Source: CAYYMH01 sp964472785 (GTDB lineage Bacteria > Zhuqueibacterota > Zhuqueibacteria > Thermofontimicrobiales > Thermofontimicrobiaceae). From it: DNA of 64,000 nucleotides. A program made the position numbers and the translations under genes. The stretch is taken from the NCBI GenBank assembly GCA_964472785.1, contig CAYYMH010000008.1, positions 53,322-117,321 on the forward strand. Direction: 5' to 3'. Numbering within the stretch: position 1 is the stretch's first letter; every line of letters begins with the position of its first letter. Below, piece by piece: positions 8,013-17,154 of the stretch. The notes under the pieces are model-generated. The model saw only the letters and a program-made list of their open reading frames with translations. It was not told the origin of the DNA and did no database searches.

Positions 8013-9908
8013 TTAGTGAAGCAAAATCATTTTTTTAACAACGTCTTCATTGCCGCTTTTTAATTGATAATAATAAATTCCGCTGCTGACCATTTGTCCG
8101 TTTTCATCTGTTCCGTTCCATTGAATTTGATGGGCGCCGCCCTGTTGAACTGCATTAACTAAAGATTTCACTTTTTGCCCGAGAAAATTGAAAACAACGA
8201 TTTCAACGTACCCTGTCGCGGGCAATGAATAGCGAATCGTAGTTTCCGGATTAAACGGATTGGGGTAGTTTTGAAACAATTCAAAATCAGAGATAATGTT
8301 TCTTTCCTGCGTTTCAACTGCGGAGGGCTGTCCTTCTTCACTGTTGATAGCAACAATGGCATCCAGATCAAAATGATCATTAAATGCTCCCTCTTGCTTA
8401 ATATCGCCGAGGTCCGTCAGTTTGACATAGACGGCGAGATCCAATCCCACATCAGACAAATCAAACGAATCCCCACCTGAAACCAGCGGATTGGTTGGAT
8501 TTTGATTATCGTACATTGGCGTTACTCCGGCAAGTCCGGCATAGGTTGCAGTATCATAGGGAAAGGTTACCCAATTTTCACCGTCCGCACTCACGGAAAC
8601 AATGGCTGCCTCAATAAAGGGTTCATCAGTGCCATACATTAAAAAGACATTTTCGAAAATTGTAAAATCAACACCATCGCCGTCGACAATATAATTATCT
8701 GTAAACTTGAGGATAATTTCACCGCCGTGTCCCAATGCCAAAATTTCTCTCGGATCGTTACTCGCCAGATATTCCGAAAGACTCGGATTCGGATCAGGCG
8801 GTCCGAGAACGTTATTCGGAAAATAGTTTTGTCCAAAACCAGCGCCAACGCCCGGGTTAAATCCCACGACTTCGTCTGCCCAGGGATCGACCATCTTAAT
8901 TGGGCCAATCACAGCCATATCTTGAGCGCCATCGCCGAACGCATAAATTTCAAGCACTTCACCGGTTTCAGGATCTAATTTCTGAACCGCATCATCCGCA
9001 AAATTACTCACCCACAGTACCTGATCAATTGGATCGAAAAGCAAATTCATCGCACCGTTACCGACCAAAATTGGATCAGTAGAATCATTCAAAACCTCTC
9101 CGGTGAAAATATTGTACGCGTACAGATAACCATTCGTCCCATTACCCCAGTCGCACAAATAGCCAATGCCTGTGCTTGTAATCACAATGTCTCCGGGAGC
9201 GCCGCCAATTTCGATAGTGTCCACCACCGCAGGCGTGTAGTCCGCAGCACCCCAAGGGCTGATTACACAGACTTTGCCGAAAGCATCAACGAAATTTCCG
9301 GTACACATCACATGAATATTGCCATCCGGCGCGATTGCCAGGCTTTGCGGATTTGTTGCCACGTCCAATGTTTTAAGCACTGTGTCCGTAGTAATATCAA
9401 TAATGGTCACAGAAGATCCGTCGTAAGTGGGATAACCACCGGTGTTGGTAACGTATGCTTTATTACCATCGACAATAATTCCTTCAGGACCAGTGCCCAC
9501 CGGAATGTCTTTTTCAACTGTGCCCGTTTCCAGATCAATAACTGAAACGGTATTTGTCATCAAGTTGGTGACATAAGCCCGGTTAGTGCCGACAAATTCG
9601 ATTTCCCAGGGATTCGAATTTGCCGCCATTGGAATATTAGTCACTTCATCTGTAAAAGGATCGATGATAGTGATTCCCGGCGGCACTGAATTTACGAGAT
9701 ATATTTTTTCGCCCCAAGCTAATATTTTATTAGGAATTTCTCCTACAGTAATAAAATCATTGACAATATTGCCGGTTTCCAAATTCATTTTGGAAACGGA
9801 TTGACCTAATCCGTTCAAAACATAAAGCTTTTTAGGAATGTCCTGTCCCAATCCGACGCCGACTTGAAAAATGAGAAAGAGAACAAGTGCTTTGAAATAA
9901 CTTTTCAT
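8013..9908 (-). CDS. Secreted YncE-like beta-propeller protein with C-terminal T9SS/FlgD-type sorting domain (BtuG-like)
   Basis: The 631-residue product has a signal peptide (1-21) and then about 300 residues of YncE-type propeller repeats (for example RAYVTNLMTNTVSVIDLETG and KAYVTNTGG). A second domain (about 340-520, with NVLGPPDP and DGVDFTIFEN) resembles those of other FCB cell-surface proteins. It ends with a sorting domain (about 545-631: FELFQNYPNPFNPETTIRYS, SSGIYYYQL). ATG 9908 has GGAGGA just upstream; the longer start at 9926 lacks support. It lies between btuB and btuF under the cobalamin riboswitch. In Bacteroides, BtuG is a surface YncE-like propeller that binds B12 with extreme affinity and pairs with BtuB, so a BtuG-like role is a strong inference. 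Confidence 0.82.
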   Translation of the reverse strand: MKSYFKALVLFLIFQVGVGLGQDIPKKLYVLNGLGQSVSKMNLETGNIVNDFITVGEIPNKILAWGEKIYLVNSVPPGITIIDPFTDEVTNIPMAANSNPWEIEFVGTNRAYVTNLMTNTVSVIDLETGTVEKDIPVGTGPEGIIVDGNKAYVTNTGGYPTYDGSSVTIIDITTDTVLKTLDVATNPQSLAIAPDGNIHVMCTGNFVDAFGKVCVISPWGAADYTPAVVDTIEIGGAPGDIVITSTGIGYLCDWGNGTNGYLYAYNIFTGEVLNDSTDPILVGNGAMNLLFDPIDQVLWVSNFADDAVQKLDPETGEVLEIYAFGDGAQDMAVIGPIKMVDPWADEVVGFNPGVGAGFGQNYFPNNVLGPPDPNPSLSEYLASNDPREILALGHGGEIILKFTDNYIVDGDGVDFTIFENVFLMYGTDEPFIEAAIVSVSADGENWVTFPYDTATYAGLAGVTPMYDNQNPTNPLVSGGDSFDLSDVGLDLAVYVKLTDLGDIKQEGAFNDHFDLDAIVAINSEEGQPSAVETQERNIISDFELFQNYPNPFNPETTIRYSLPATGYVEIVVFNFLGQKVKSLVNAVQQGGAHQIQWNGTDENGQMVSSGIYYYQLKSGNEDVVKKMILLH

Positions 9909-9949
9909 GTGTTCCTCCAATTGCAAATTGTTTGAATGGGTTAATTATA

Positions 9950-12175
9950 TCAGAAGCTTAACCCCAAACCGATACGCCAGTTACGCGAGGGAAGAGGCGC
10001 TCTGGTAATGATAGTGTAATTTTCATCAAATAGATTAAACAGTGATATCTTTAAATCCACATCGATTTTTTTGATGATAAAGTCCATCCCAATCGTCACA
10101 TCATCAACCGAATAGCTGGCTACCTTTTTATTGTTCGCTGCATCTAAAAACCGTTCACCGACCAATCTTCTCTGGTATTCAAAATTCAAATTCGAATAAT
10201 TGAATCTCAACGATAATTTTGTTGTGTGGCTCGGACGATAGGTGAGTTTTTTGTTGTGTCTCGTTCGTTCGTGACTTTTGTTTTTTGCACATAAAATCAG
10301 ATGGCTGCCATTTAACTGGATGTGATCGTCGAACAGAGTCCACCGGCTATTAAATTCCCAGCCCTGAATAGATGCGTCCGTGCTATAGGGCTGATAATCA
10401 CCGAATGAACCCAGCTCCCAGTAAATCAGATTTTTAAAATCATTGGAAAAGTAATTTGTCTCAAATTCCAACCAGCCTAAAATCGGAGCACTGAACTTAA
10501 CACCCGCATCGATATTTTTACTTTTTTCAGGCGGTAAGTTTGGATTGCCATGCACCCGGAAATCCTGGTAAAATAAATCAGCAAATGTCGGTGAACGGAA
10601 AGACCTGCCCCAGCTCGCGTGAAAATTGAACAGACACTTTTGCCCCGCCGACAGATGCAGTCCAAGCTGTGGACTGAACGCTTCATCCTGCCGTGTCGTC
10701 TCCGAATGTTCAAAGGAGATATGATCATAGCGAATTGAAGAAGAAAGTTGAAGTTTATTCAAAAAAATTGGTCTCGGTAAATTCCAATCAATCGATGCTG
10801 CTGCGTTACGGGACAGGTTCTTAACTTCAATCGGTGCCGCGAAAATAACCGGCGAGATAAAATCATCCTCCTCAAATTTTGTATGTGCCACACCCCCGTC
10901 AAGATAGAGCTTATGTTGACCAAAAAGCTTGCGTTGAAAATCCAAAGTCGTACTGTATTTTTGAACTCGGTATTTTGTGTGATATGCCGGAACGGAGGAA
11001 ATTACACCGTCGGGCGGAAAATTTTCGTATTCTGTGGCATTATCGGAATGGGAAAACTGAAGATTGGTTTTTCCGAGGTTACCCTGCAAACCGTATTTTG
11101 CTACTAAAATGCGACGGCTATTGACAGCATGAGCATAAGGCGTCCATTGAAAAACAAGTCCGGGCAATCCCCGGGAAGATTGGAAATGATTGTATTGGAT
11201 TTGAACCGAATGACCCTGTTTTTCGAAAAATAATTTACCGAAATAATTTTCTGATGAAAAATCCGCGTTTTCGCGGGTGCTGCCATGTAATTTTCCGGCC
11301 AAATCCTGATAGCTGTATTGGAAATTCCCGTCCGATTTCGCCGATTCAAAATTCACAAAATAACCAAAATTGCCGTAATGACCACTCAGCGTGGACTGAA
11401 ATCCAAAACTGCCAAAACTCCCCGCATAGCTGCTCAACTGCACTTTGTCCAGTGGGTGCTTTTTTGAAATAATTTCGATGACGCCGCCAATCGCACCACT
11501 GCCGAAACGGTTGCTGCTCCCTTTTTTCCAAATATTGATCTGCTCAATCGTCGTAACCGGGATCTGTTTGAGATTCGCTTCGCCGGTGAACGGATCATTC
11601 AACTCGACACCATCCACGACCACTAATACCTGATTATTGAAACTGCCGCGAATGGAAATTTTTTGCTGACCGTTCCCGTCAGTATCCACAATTTCTACGC
11701 CCGGCATGTCCCTTAAAAGCTCACCAGCGTTTTTGGCGCTACTGTTTCTGATGCGTTCCGCTGATATCGTAATAAAGGAATCATAATTATCCGCATCATC
11801 CCGTTCTGCTTCCACAGCAATCTGTTCCATTTGAATTACTTTGGGCTTCAACGTAAAATTCACTGTAACCGCCATGTCCTTGAAAACAATAATATTTTCT
11901 TTCAGCTTCGTTTTAAAACCGATGTAACTTGCTTGCAGCGTATATTCACCGGCGAACAGATTTTCGATTTCAAAATATCCGAGGTTGTCAGCCGCCGTAC
12001 CCACCCCGGTGCCGACTATGATAACATTGGCGCCCTCCAACGGCATGCCATCAACTGACTGGACGGTTCCACGGATTTTGACTGTCGATTGCGCCAGTGT
12101 TTCAGCGTGCCAAGTACTGAATGATAAAAAGACGAACAGAAGAATTGTAAAATTTTGAATAATCCCGAATTTCAT
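9950..12175 (-). CDS. btuB: TonB-dependent cobalamin receptor with N-terminal carboxypeptidase-regulatory-like domain
   Basis: The 741-residue protein has a signal peptide (about 1-29) and a carboxypeptidase-regulatory-like domain (about 32-110, with GTVQSVDGMPLEGANVIIVG). A plug domain follows (about 130-230; ISIRGSFNNQVLVVVDGVEL, GAIGGVIEIISKK), then a beta-barrel ending RIGLGLSF with the C-terminal aromatic. It is the outer-membrane gate for B12. ATG 12175 is the right start: the in-frame TTG at 12238 lies upstream of the riboswitch terminator stem. The preceding cobalamin riboswitch fixes the substrate assignment. The next gene, a BtuG-like propeller, begins 42 bases downstream. Confidence 0.92.
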   Translation of the reverse strand: MKFGIIQNFTILLFVFLSFSTWHAETLAQSTVKIRGTVQSVDGMPLEGANVIIVGTGVGTAADNLGYFEIENLFAGEYTLQASYIGFKTKLKENIIVFKDMAVTVNFTLKPKVIQMEQIAVEAERDDADNYDSFITISAERIRNSSAKNAGELLRDMPGVEIVDTDGNGQQKISIRGSFNNQVLVVVDGVELNDPFTGEANLKQIPVTTIEQINIWKKGSSNRFGSGAIGGVIEIISKKHPLDKVQLSSYAGSFGSFGFQSTLSGHYGNFGYFVNFESAKSDGNFQYSYQDLAGKLHGSTRENADFSSENYFGKLFFEKQGHSVQIQYNHFQSSRGLPGLVFQWTPYAHAVNSRRILVAKYGLQGNLGKTNLQFSHSDNATEYENFPPDGVISSVPAYHTKYRVQKYSTTLDFQRKLFGQHKLYLDGGVAHTKFEEDDFISPVIFAAPIEVKNLSRNAAASIDWNLPRPIFLNKLQLSSSIRYDHISFEHSETTRQDEAFSPQLGLHLSAGQKCLFNFHASWGRSFRSPTFADLFYQDFRVHGNPNLPPEKSKNIDAGVKFSAPILGWLEFETNYFSNDFKNLIYWELGSFGDYQPYSTDASIQGWEFNSRWTLFDDHIQLNGSHLILCAKNKSHERTRHNKKLTYRPSHTTKLSLRFNYSNLNFEYQRRLVGERFLDAANNKKVASYSVDDVTIGMDFIIKKIDVDLKISLFNLFDENYTIITRAPLPSRNWRIGLGLSF

Positions 12176-12193
12176 AAGTATTACATCCAATAC

Positions 12194-12230
12194 AAAAAAA
12201 TCCCAACCTTCACGCTCGAAAGTTGGGATT
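12194..12230 (-). terminator. Riboswitch-controlled intrinsic terminator in the btuB leader
   Basis: On the minus strand the arms AATCCCAACTTTC and GAAGGTTGGGATT (one G-T wobble) form a 13-bp stem with a 6-base loop, followed directly by seven T residues. It lies between the aptamer and the btuB start codon. The operon is therefore expected to be shut off by premature termination when cobalamin is bound. Confidence 0.88.
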
Positions 12231-12295
12231 ATGTGCACGACAAAATTTATTTATTCCACACCTCACCCGCGAAGGTATCATCGGAAACTCAATAA

Positions 12296-12460
12296 TCTGG
12301 CAGGTCTCCTGGCTTATGGCTTCAAACCTACTTGTCACGCCTTCCCATTCTAAAAATCAAACAGTGGCATTCATTTGTGTGACGTTTCGTAGCCCATTAC
12401 AGTAGCGGGGCTGCAACGGATTCTCACCGTTTTCCCTATTATCCCTTTCAGGCACCAAAT
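12296..12460 (-). promoter_or_regulatory. Cobalamin riboswitch aptamer
   Basis: Read on the minus strand, the element shows the class hallmarks in order: GGTGCC at the 5' end, AATAGGGAA, GGTGAGAATCC, GCAGCCCCGCTACTGT, CCACTG, GGGAAGGC, and the B12 box AAGCCAGGAGACCTGCC at 12299-12315. It binds adenosyl- or other cobalamins and controls the operon btuB - BtuG-like gene - btuF - btuD - btuC - cobO. The expression platform is the terminator hairpin at 12194-12230. Confidence 0.96.
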
Positions 12461-13035
12461 TACATAATATGTTCAAGAACAACTGATCGGTTGTTAAAAT
12501 AGTCAATTCAGCATTAAAAATCAAGATAAATTTTGATTATTTTATTGTAGTTCAAAATGATATTTTGAACGAAATCGAATGACAAAATTTTATGAACTTT
12601 GGAAGCTTAAGGCATCAATCAAAACCTGAAATTTTGGACCTATCATTTTAAAAATGGTTTCGGGTGCTTTGTGAATGAATAAGTTAGAATGATAAGGTGA
12701 TGATTTGTGTAATTGGTACTCATGTTTAAAAAAGAAAAAATAAAGTATAGTTTGCAGTGAAAAGCAAGAGAACATTGAAAATGAATTATTTTTATCTTGA
12801 CATCTTACGATTAATATTTTATATTTACAAAGTAAATTCCAATATACTTCTAAATAGAATCAGGAGATTAATAGGTTGTTAAAAATTTGTGAATTAGGGG
12901 TAGGATTAAATTTAGAAACCACATCAACACACTAAAATCTACCAATTGATTATTGAAAGGAATCTGTGCTCTCTGTGACTCTGTATTATAACAAAATAGC
13001 TGTAATATATCAACCAATATGAGCACTCTTCAGCA
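12461..13035. other. Divergent intergenic region upstream of the B12 operon
   Basis: Almost 580 AT-rich bases between the riboswitch and the plus-strand membrane-protein gene. The minus-strand promoter of the B12 operon must lie at about 12470-12560, but I could not choose a clear -35/-10. A good plus-strand promoter is at 12797-12825. A fragment of the 'CTCTCTGTGACTCTGT' type occurs near 12968-12983, like half of the inverted repeat at 4620-4699. No small gene is convincing. Confidence 0.5.
12797..12825 (+). promoter_or_regulatory. Candidate sigma-70 promoter
   Basis: TTGACA at 12797-12802, a 17-base spacer and TATATT at 12820-12825 match the housekeeping consensus well. It points to the membrane-protein gene at 13036 and would give a leader of about 200 bases. 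There is no experimental support. Confidence 0.5.
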
Positions 13036-14109
13036 ATGAAAAACAAACGATTTTTCATCCGCAATTTTGAAGCCGGGAATTTTCTGGAAACTTTTTTTGT
13101 CTGGGCTGTTTCCTCAATTCTTTTAATCCGCTTTTATTTGCAATTGACCGGTTATCCCAAATTGGGCGGTGAGTCTCTCCATATTGCCCACATGCTCTGG
13201 GGCGGTTTGTTGATGTTGGCTGCGATAATCATATTACTAACATTTTTAAGCCGTGCATCACAACACCTGGCTGCTATTGTAGGTGGAATCGGATTCGGAA
13301 CGTTTATCGATGAAGTGGGAAAGTTCGTTACTCACGATAATGACTACTTATTCCAGCCATCGGTTGCCATCATGTATGTGATATTCGTACTTATTTTTAT
13401 TTCAGTCAGGCTGATCCAAAAAAGGCTGGATTATTCATCACAGGAATATTTGCTCAATGCTCTGCGGGAAATGGAGGAGGTTGCATTGCACGATCTCGAT
13501 GAAGAGGAGCAGAAGAGGGCGCTGAGCTATTTGAATAAAACAAAAAGTGAAAATCAACTGACCGGTGCTTTAAAAAACTTGCTAATCAATACGGAATTAG
13601 CGCCACCCCCAAAACCGAATTTATTAACTCGCATTAAATCCTATATCAGGCAAAATTATAAAAAAATCGTCGGAAACTCTTGGTTCACTGTAATTGTCAT
13701 TCTCTTTTTTATTTCTCAACTGCTGTTTAAATTGGCTTATGCAGTTATATTATTGCTCTTCAAAGGTATCGGGTGGGATAAAATAGGCAATGCGGCGTTC
13801 TTTGAGTATGTTGTCAATCGTTTTGAGGGACTAAACTGGCTCGGTTGGGCTGAATTCGGCTCGTCTTTGTTTTCCGCTATTTTCGTTTTGCTTGGTGTCG
13901 CCGTTATTCGAAAATCCAGGATCGGCGCCTATAAATTTTTCCAGCAATCGATTTTAATCTATTTACTTGTCACCCAAATTTTTCTGTTTTACCGTAAAGA
14001 ATTCGGGGCGCTGATCGGATTTGCTGCCAATCTGATTATCTTTTGGACGTTAAGAATTTTGATTCAAAGAGAACAGGAAATGGAATTTGAAGAAGAGTCA
14101 GAGCCATAA
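13036..14109 (+). CDS. Polytopic membrane protein of unknown function
   Basis: The 357-residue protein is not one I recognise. It has about eight hydrophobic segments: four in the first 130 residues and four after residue 210. They are separated by a charged cytoplasmic-looking loop (about 135-205, rich in E, K and D) with a helical acidic patch REMEEVALHDLDEEEQKR. The glycine-rich segment GGIGFGTFIDEVGKFV (about 83-98) is the most motif-like piece. No Shine-Dalgarno is obvious before the ATG. It is alone on the plus strand between the B12 operon and the Gld-like operon, so context gives no role. Confidence 0.75.
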   Translation: MKNKRFFIRNFEAGNFLETFFVWAVSSILLIRFYLQLTGYPKLGGESLHIAHMLWGGLLMLAAIIILLTFLSRASQHLAAIVGGIGFGTFIDEVGKFVTHDNDYLFQPSVAIMYVIFVLIFISVRLIQKRLDYSSQEYLLNALREMEEVALHDLDEEEQKRALSYLNKTKSENQLTGALKNLLINTELAPPPKPNLLTRIKSYIRQNYKKIVGNSWFTVIVILFFISQLLFKLAYAVILLLFKGIGWDKIGNAAFFEYVVNRFEGLNWLGWAEFGSSLFSAIFVLLGVAVIRKSRIGAYKFFQQSILIYLLVTQIFLFYRKEFGALIGFAANLIIFWTLRILIQREQEMEFEEESEP

Positions 14110-14124
14110 ACTTTTTATTCAGGA

Positions 14125-14163
14125 AAGAAAAAAGCCGTGCTCGAACAATCTGAACACGGCTTT
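14125..14163 (-). terminator. Intrinsic terminator of the Gld-like operon (probably bidirectional)
   Basis: Perfect 9-bp arms AAAGCCGTG and CACGGCTTT flank a 15-base loop. On the minus strand the stem is followed by a T-rich run (TTTTTTCTTTCC), as expected for the end of the DUF4340 gene. On the plus strand only a short T run follows, so it is weaker for the convergent membrane-protein gene. Confidence 0.78.
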
Positions 14164-14183
14164 ATCGAAAACCAAACGAAAAC

Positions 14184-15245
14184 TTACTCTATCGCTTTTT
14201 CCGGCAAATCACCCATCCACTTAAAAATTTTATCATAATTACTTTTGGTCACGTGGTAAACCAGGCCGTCATATTGAACATGCATGTAGTAGCCCTTATC
14301 CTTTTCATATTCTTTCCCGAAAATCACATTCTTTTGCTGATCGCTTTCTTTCTCTTTAAAGACCAACACATCGGAGCTGCGCCGGAATCCGTATCTGGAA
14401 TTCTTATTCAAGTCGCCTAATGTGTTTCCGATACGATCCACAACTTTTTGGGCATACACACTGGTCACGTCTCTGATGAAATTATTGACCTCTTTTTGAT
14501 CGAGATCAACTTCGTTGTTTCCTCGCACAAGCACCCATTGTTCTTTCATCTCAGTCGTCGTTACGGTATCTTTGGTGACCTCGACTTCCCGTTCCACTTT
14601 CTTGATGACTATCTGTTCCCCGTTTTTAATAAGTGCGATCATGTCCAGTTGTTCTTTATCTTCCTCAACAGCCTGCAATTCAACAAACGATTGATCTTTC
14701 AACACGGTCAGTGTATCGATCTCTCCGTGAATGCCTAAATTTGACAATATGTTTTTGTCCACAGCATAGACTTTGTCTTTGCCGGCGAATCTGACAAATC
14801 CGGAGTTATAATCCTCACCTTTTTTGCCGAGGATTAAGTTTGCCATCGGATTATTCCCCTCATCCTTTAGAATGAGATGAATTCCCTGAGCATCTGTGAT
14901 GCTGTATTTGTCAAAGTGTTTGGGATCCGACGACCGGACATTACCGGTCATTTCAAGAAGATCATCCAAAAAACGGTTAACCGTACTTTCCTTGGCTTTG
15001 CAATTGTATTTCGTGACCAGACGCCACTGGTCATCTGCCTTCTTTAATTCCATCCGGATCGGATTATCCTCGGTCGATTCTTTATAAACCTCGATCCCTT
15101 TGACACTTTCCTTGGATACGCCAAAAATAATCGTTTGGACTAATTCATCCACATCAACTGATTTTTGGCTGGGCTTTGTCACAAAATAAATAATTAAAAG
15201 TAAGACAAAAACACCGGCGAGATAATACAGATGTTTTTCTTTCAT
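14184..15245 (-). CDS. DUF4340 domain-containing protein
   Basis: The 353-residue protein has one N-terminal transmembrane helix (about 5-23, LYYLAGVFVLLLIIYFV) and a large beta-rich extracytoplasmic part. Family features include DDQWRLVTKYNCKAKESTVN, ILGKKGEDYNSGFVRF and VYAVDKNILSNL. DUF4340 proteins are commonly encoded right after GldG-like proteins in ABC-2-type operons, as here, but their biochemical role is not established. It begins 95 bases after the gldG-like stop and ends the operon before a terminator. Confidence 0.85.
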   Translation of the reverse strand: MKEKHLYYLAGVFVLLLIIYFVTKPSQKSVDVDELVQTIIFGVSKESVKGIEVYKESTEDNPIRMELKKADDQWRLVTKYNCKAKESTVNRFLDDLLEMTGNVRSSDPKHFDKYSITDAQGIHLILKDEGNNPMANLILGKKGEDYNSGFVRFAGKDKVYAVDKNILSNLGIHGEIDTLTVLKDQSFVELQAVEEDKEQLDMIALIKNGEQIVIKKVEREVEVTKDTVTTTEMKEQWVLVRGNNEVDLDQKEVNNFIRDVTSVYAQKVVDRIGNTLGDLNKNSRYGFRRSSDVLVFKEKESDQQKNVIFGKEYEKDKGYYMHVQYDGLVYHVTKSNYDKIFKWMGDLPEKAIE

Positions 15246-15339
15246 TCGCTAATCCCTCTTTATCATTTTGATTTTCAAAATTTAGAGTTCAATCCTTATT
15301 TCGAATTAGTCGGGTAAAATGTGTCAATTTTCAAGCGTA

Positions 15340-17154
15340 CTATTTTTTTACCCGTCTTTTGATATTAATCACAATGCCGATTACCACAAACAGGATTGGC
15401 GGAAACCAGACTACAAAAGCCTTTGATAAAGCTTTGCCAACACTGCTCGTTTCTTTGATTCGACGTGCCATGATATTTTTAGACCGGATATTGATGAGCT
15501 CCTCACCCAACGTGAGTGCGTCAACAGAATTTAGCAATAATGCCTGATGATCGGCAGCTACCTGTAAAATATCATTTTTAAACATGTTGCTGCACCCCAT
15601 GGCGATGATCCGGTTCTCTTTCGGCTCGCCAACGATTTCAGATGGCATGGTTTCCTCTGCTTCCTGATCATCCTCATCGTTTTGACCGGGCGTTTCACGC
15701 CACTTTGGAATATCCTGATCCACATATTTTGGTTTAAATTTACCTTCGAATAAGACACCCAGCGGCTGTTTTTTCAGAACATCTTCAGGCGCGGGCGGTG
15801 TTTCATCAACCGGACCCCAACCGTAACCTTCACGTGTCCAACTGCTGTTACTCGATGTAAACAAGACACGTGACTCAACATCATTTTCCTTTAATATTTC
15901 CTCATGAACCAACAATCTGCCGCCGTACATGTAGAAAAGATTGGTGATTTTGTTAGACACGGACAATTCCGAATTGATGTTTTCCTGACCCACTTTGATG
16001 ATGACCGGTTTTGTCACCGGCTCGTAACGCTGCTCACGGACCTGAAACATTCCCATGTTCCGGGTTTGAAAAACAGGCACCTGAATATAGGCTGTGCTTT
16101 TGTCCATGAACATCTTGTCATCAAATTCAAAACCGTAGTTTTTGGTGAGCGAATTGATATTCAAGCGGCTGGGCATGCCATTGAGATCGAATTCTCCGGG
16201 ATTATCCTTTGATGGAGCAATCTGATAATTGTACTGTTGAACTGCCATAATCACTTTGACGCCGTCATGAATGAGTTTGTCCAGCTCGTAAATCTGTCGC
16301 TCTTCCAACGGCTGGTCAATCATTACGATCATTGTCTCGATATCTTCAGGAATTGGGTCATCCTTTTTGATATTTGTTCTCACAACATCGTAACCGGATT
16401 CCCTCAACAATTTTGCTGCCACATTGTACTGATCCTGCGGTTGCTGCTGGTACATTTGACGATACTGTGGCGGAATCTCTGGTTGAGACGGATAAAAGCC
16501 GACTTTGGGTCTCTTGTTCGAAATTAATTTATAAATGCGCGACATAATTTCGTATTCGAGACTGCCAAAATTTTCCGGACGAACTTCCGGAATCACACTT
16601 TCTTTCCGATCCAAATAAGACAGCACAATTGATGAGTAAACACGCTTCACTGAAAATTCATCTGCCTCGGTACTTTGCACACCAAAAGGAATCACACCAC
16701 GTTCATACAATCGTTGTGCGATTTTTTTGCGGGTGACTTTGCTCTTTTGCTGACCGCCACTCAAGATGTCTTTTTCTTCGTCCTCTTCAGCTTGTCTTTC
16801 CTCAAGCGCCTCTTTCTCTTCTTCCTTGGACGGATCAAAAACCGTATAATCCAACATCCCGTTAGACGCTAACTTAATTTCTTCGAGTTTATCAATCACA
16901 TCCCGTTCCAGATTTTTCCACTTCGTGGGCATGCGTTCCGAAGACGAGACATAATAAGTTACATCAATTGGCGCCTCCAACTGTGAAAGTATTTCTTTAA
17001 CTGCCGGTGAAATTTTATACACATTATTGGCAGTCAAATCAAAACGACCCGGGTTAATATTATCAGCGATCATATTAACTAAAATAACAACTCCGGTGAT
17101 TAAAACGGCACCAATAATAAAAGTGATTAAAAAATTCTTTTTAAAATCTTTCAT
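15340..17154 (-). CDS. GldG-like ABC-type transport/gliding auxiliary protein
   Basis: The 604-residue protein has a transmembrane helix at each end (about 11-31 and 577-596). Between them is a long extracytoplasmic region of the GldG/ABC-type type: FDLTANNVYKISPAVKEILS near residue 38, APIDVTYYVSS, RPKVGFYPSQPEIPP, and a GIFT-like core with MIVMIDQPLEERQIYELDKL. It contains acidic low-complexity stretches (KEEEKEALEERQAEEDEEKD near 110-130; EDDQEAEE near 505). Its ATG directly follows the permease stop (TAG then ATG), showing tight coupling. GldA/F/G form an ABC complex needed for gliding in some Bacteroidetes, but homologues are common in non-gliders. Confidence 0.82.
   Translation of the reverse strand: MKDFKKNFLITFIIGAVLITGVVILVNMIADNINPGRFDLTANNVYKISPAVKEILSQLEAPIDVTYYVSSSERMPTKWKNLERDVIDKLEEIKLASNGMLDYTVFDPSKEEEKEALEERQAEEDEEKDILSGGQQKSKVTRKKIAQRLYERGVIPFGVQSTEADEFSVKRVYSSIVLSYLDRKESVIPEVRPENFGSLEYEIMSRIYKLISNKRPKVGFYPSQPEIPPQYRQMYQQQPQDQYNVAAKLLRESGYDVVRTNIKKDDPIPEDIETMIVMIDQPLEERQIYELDKLIHDGVKVIMAVQQYNYQIAPSKDNPGEFDLNGMPSRLNINSLTKNYGFEFDDKMFMDKSTAYIQVPVFQTRNMGMFQVREQRYEPVTKPVIIKVGQENINSELSVSNKITNLFYMYGGRLLVHEEILKENDVESRVLFTSSNSSWTREGYGWGPVDETPPAPEDVLKKQPLGVLFEGKFKPKYVDQDIPKWRETPGQNDEDDQEAEETMPSEIVGEPKENRIIAMGCSNMFKNDILQVAADHQALLLNSVDALTLGEELINIRSKNIMARRIKETSSVGKALSKAFVVWFPPILFVVIGIVINIKRRVKK

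Noticed and set aside
12223..12405. Small plus-strand reading frame across the cobalamin riboswitch
   Set aside because: The region is fully explained by the riboswitch on the other strand; no ribosome site or domain supports a protein.
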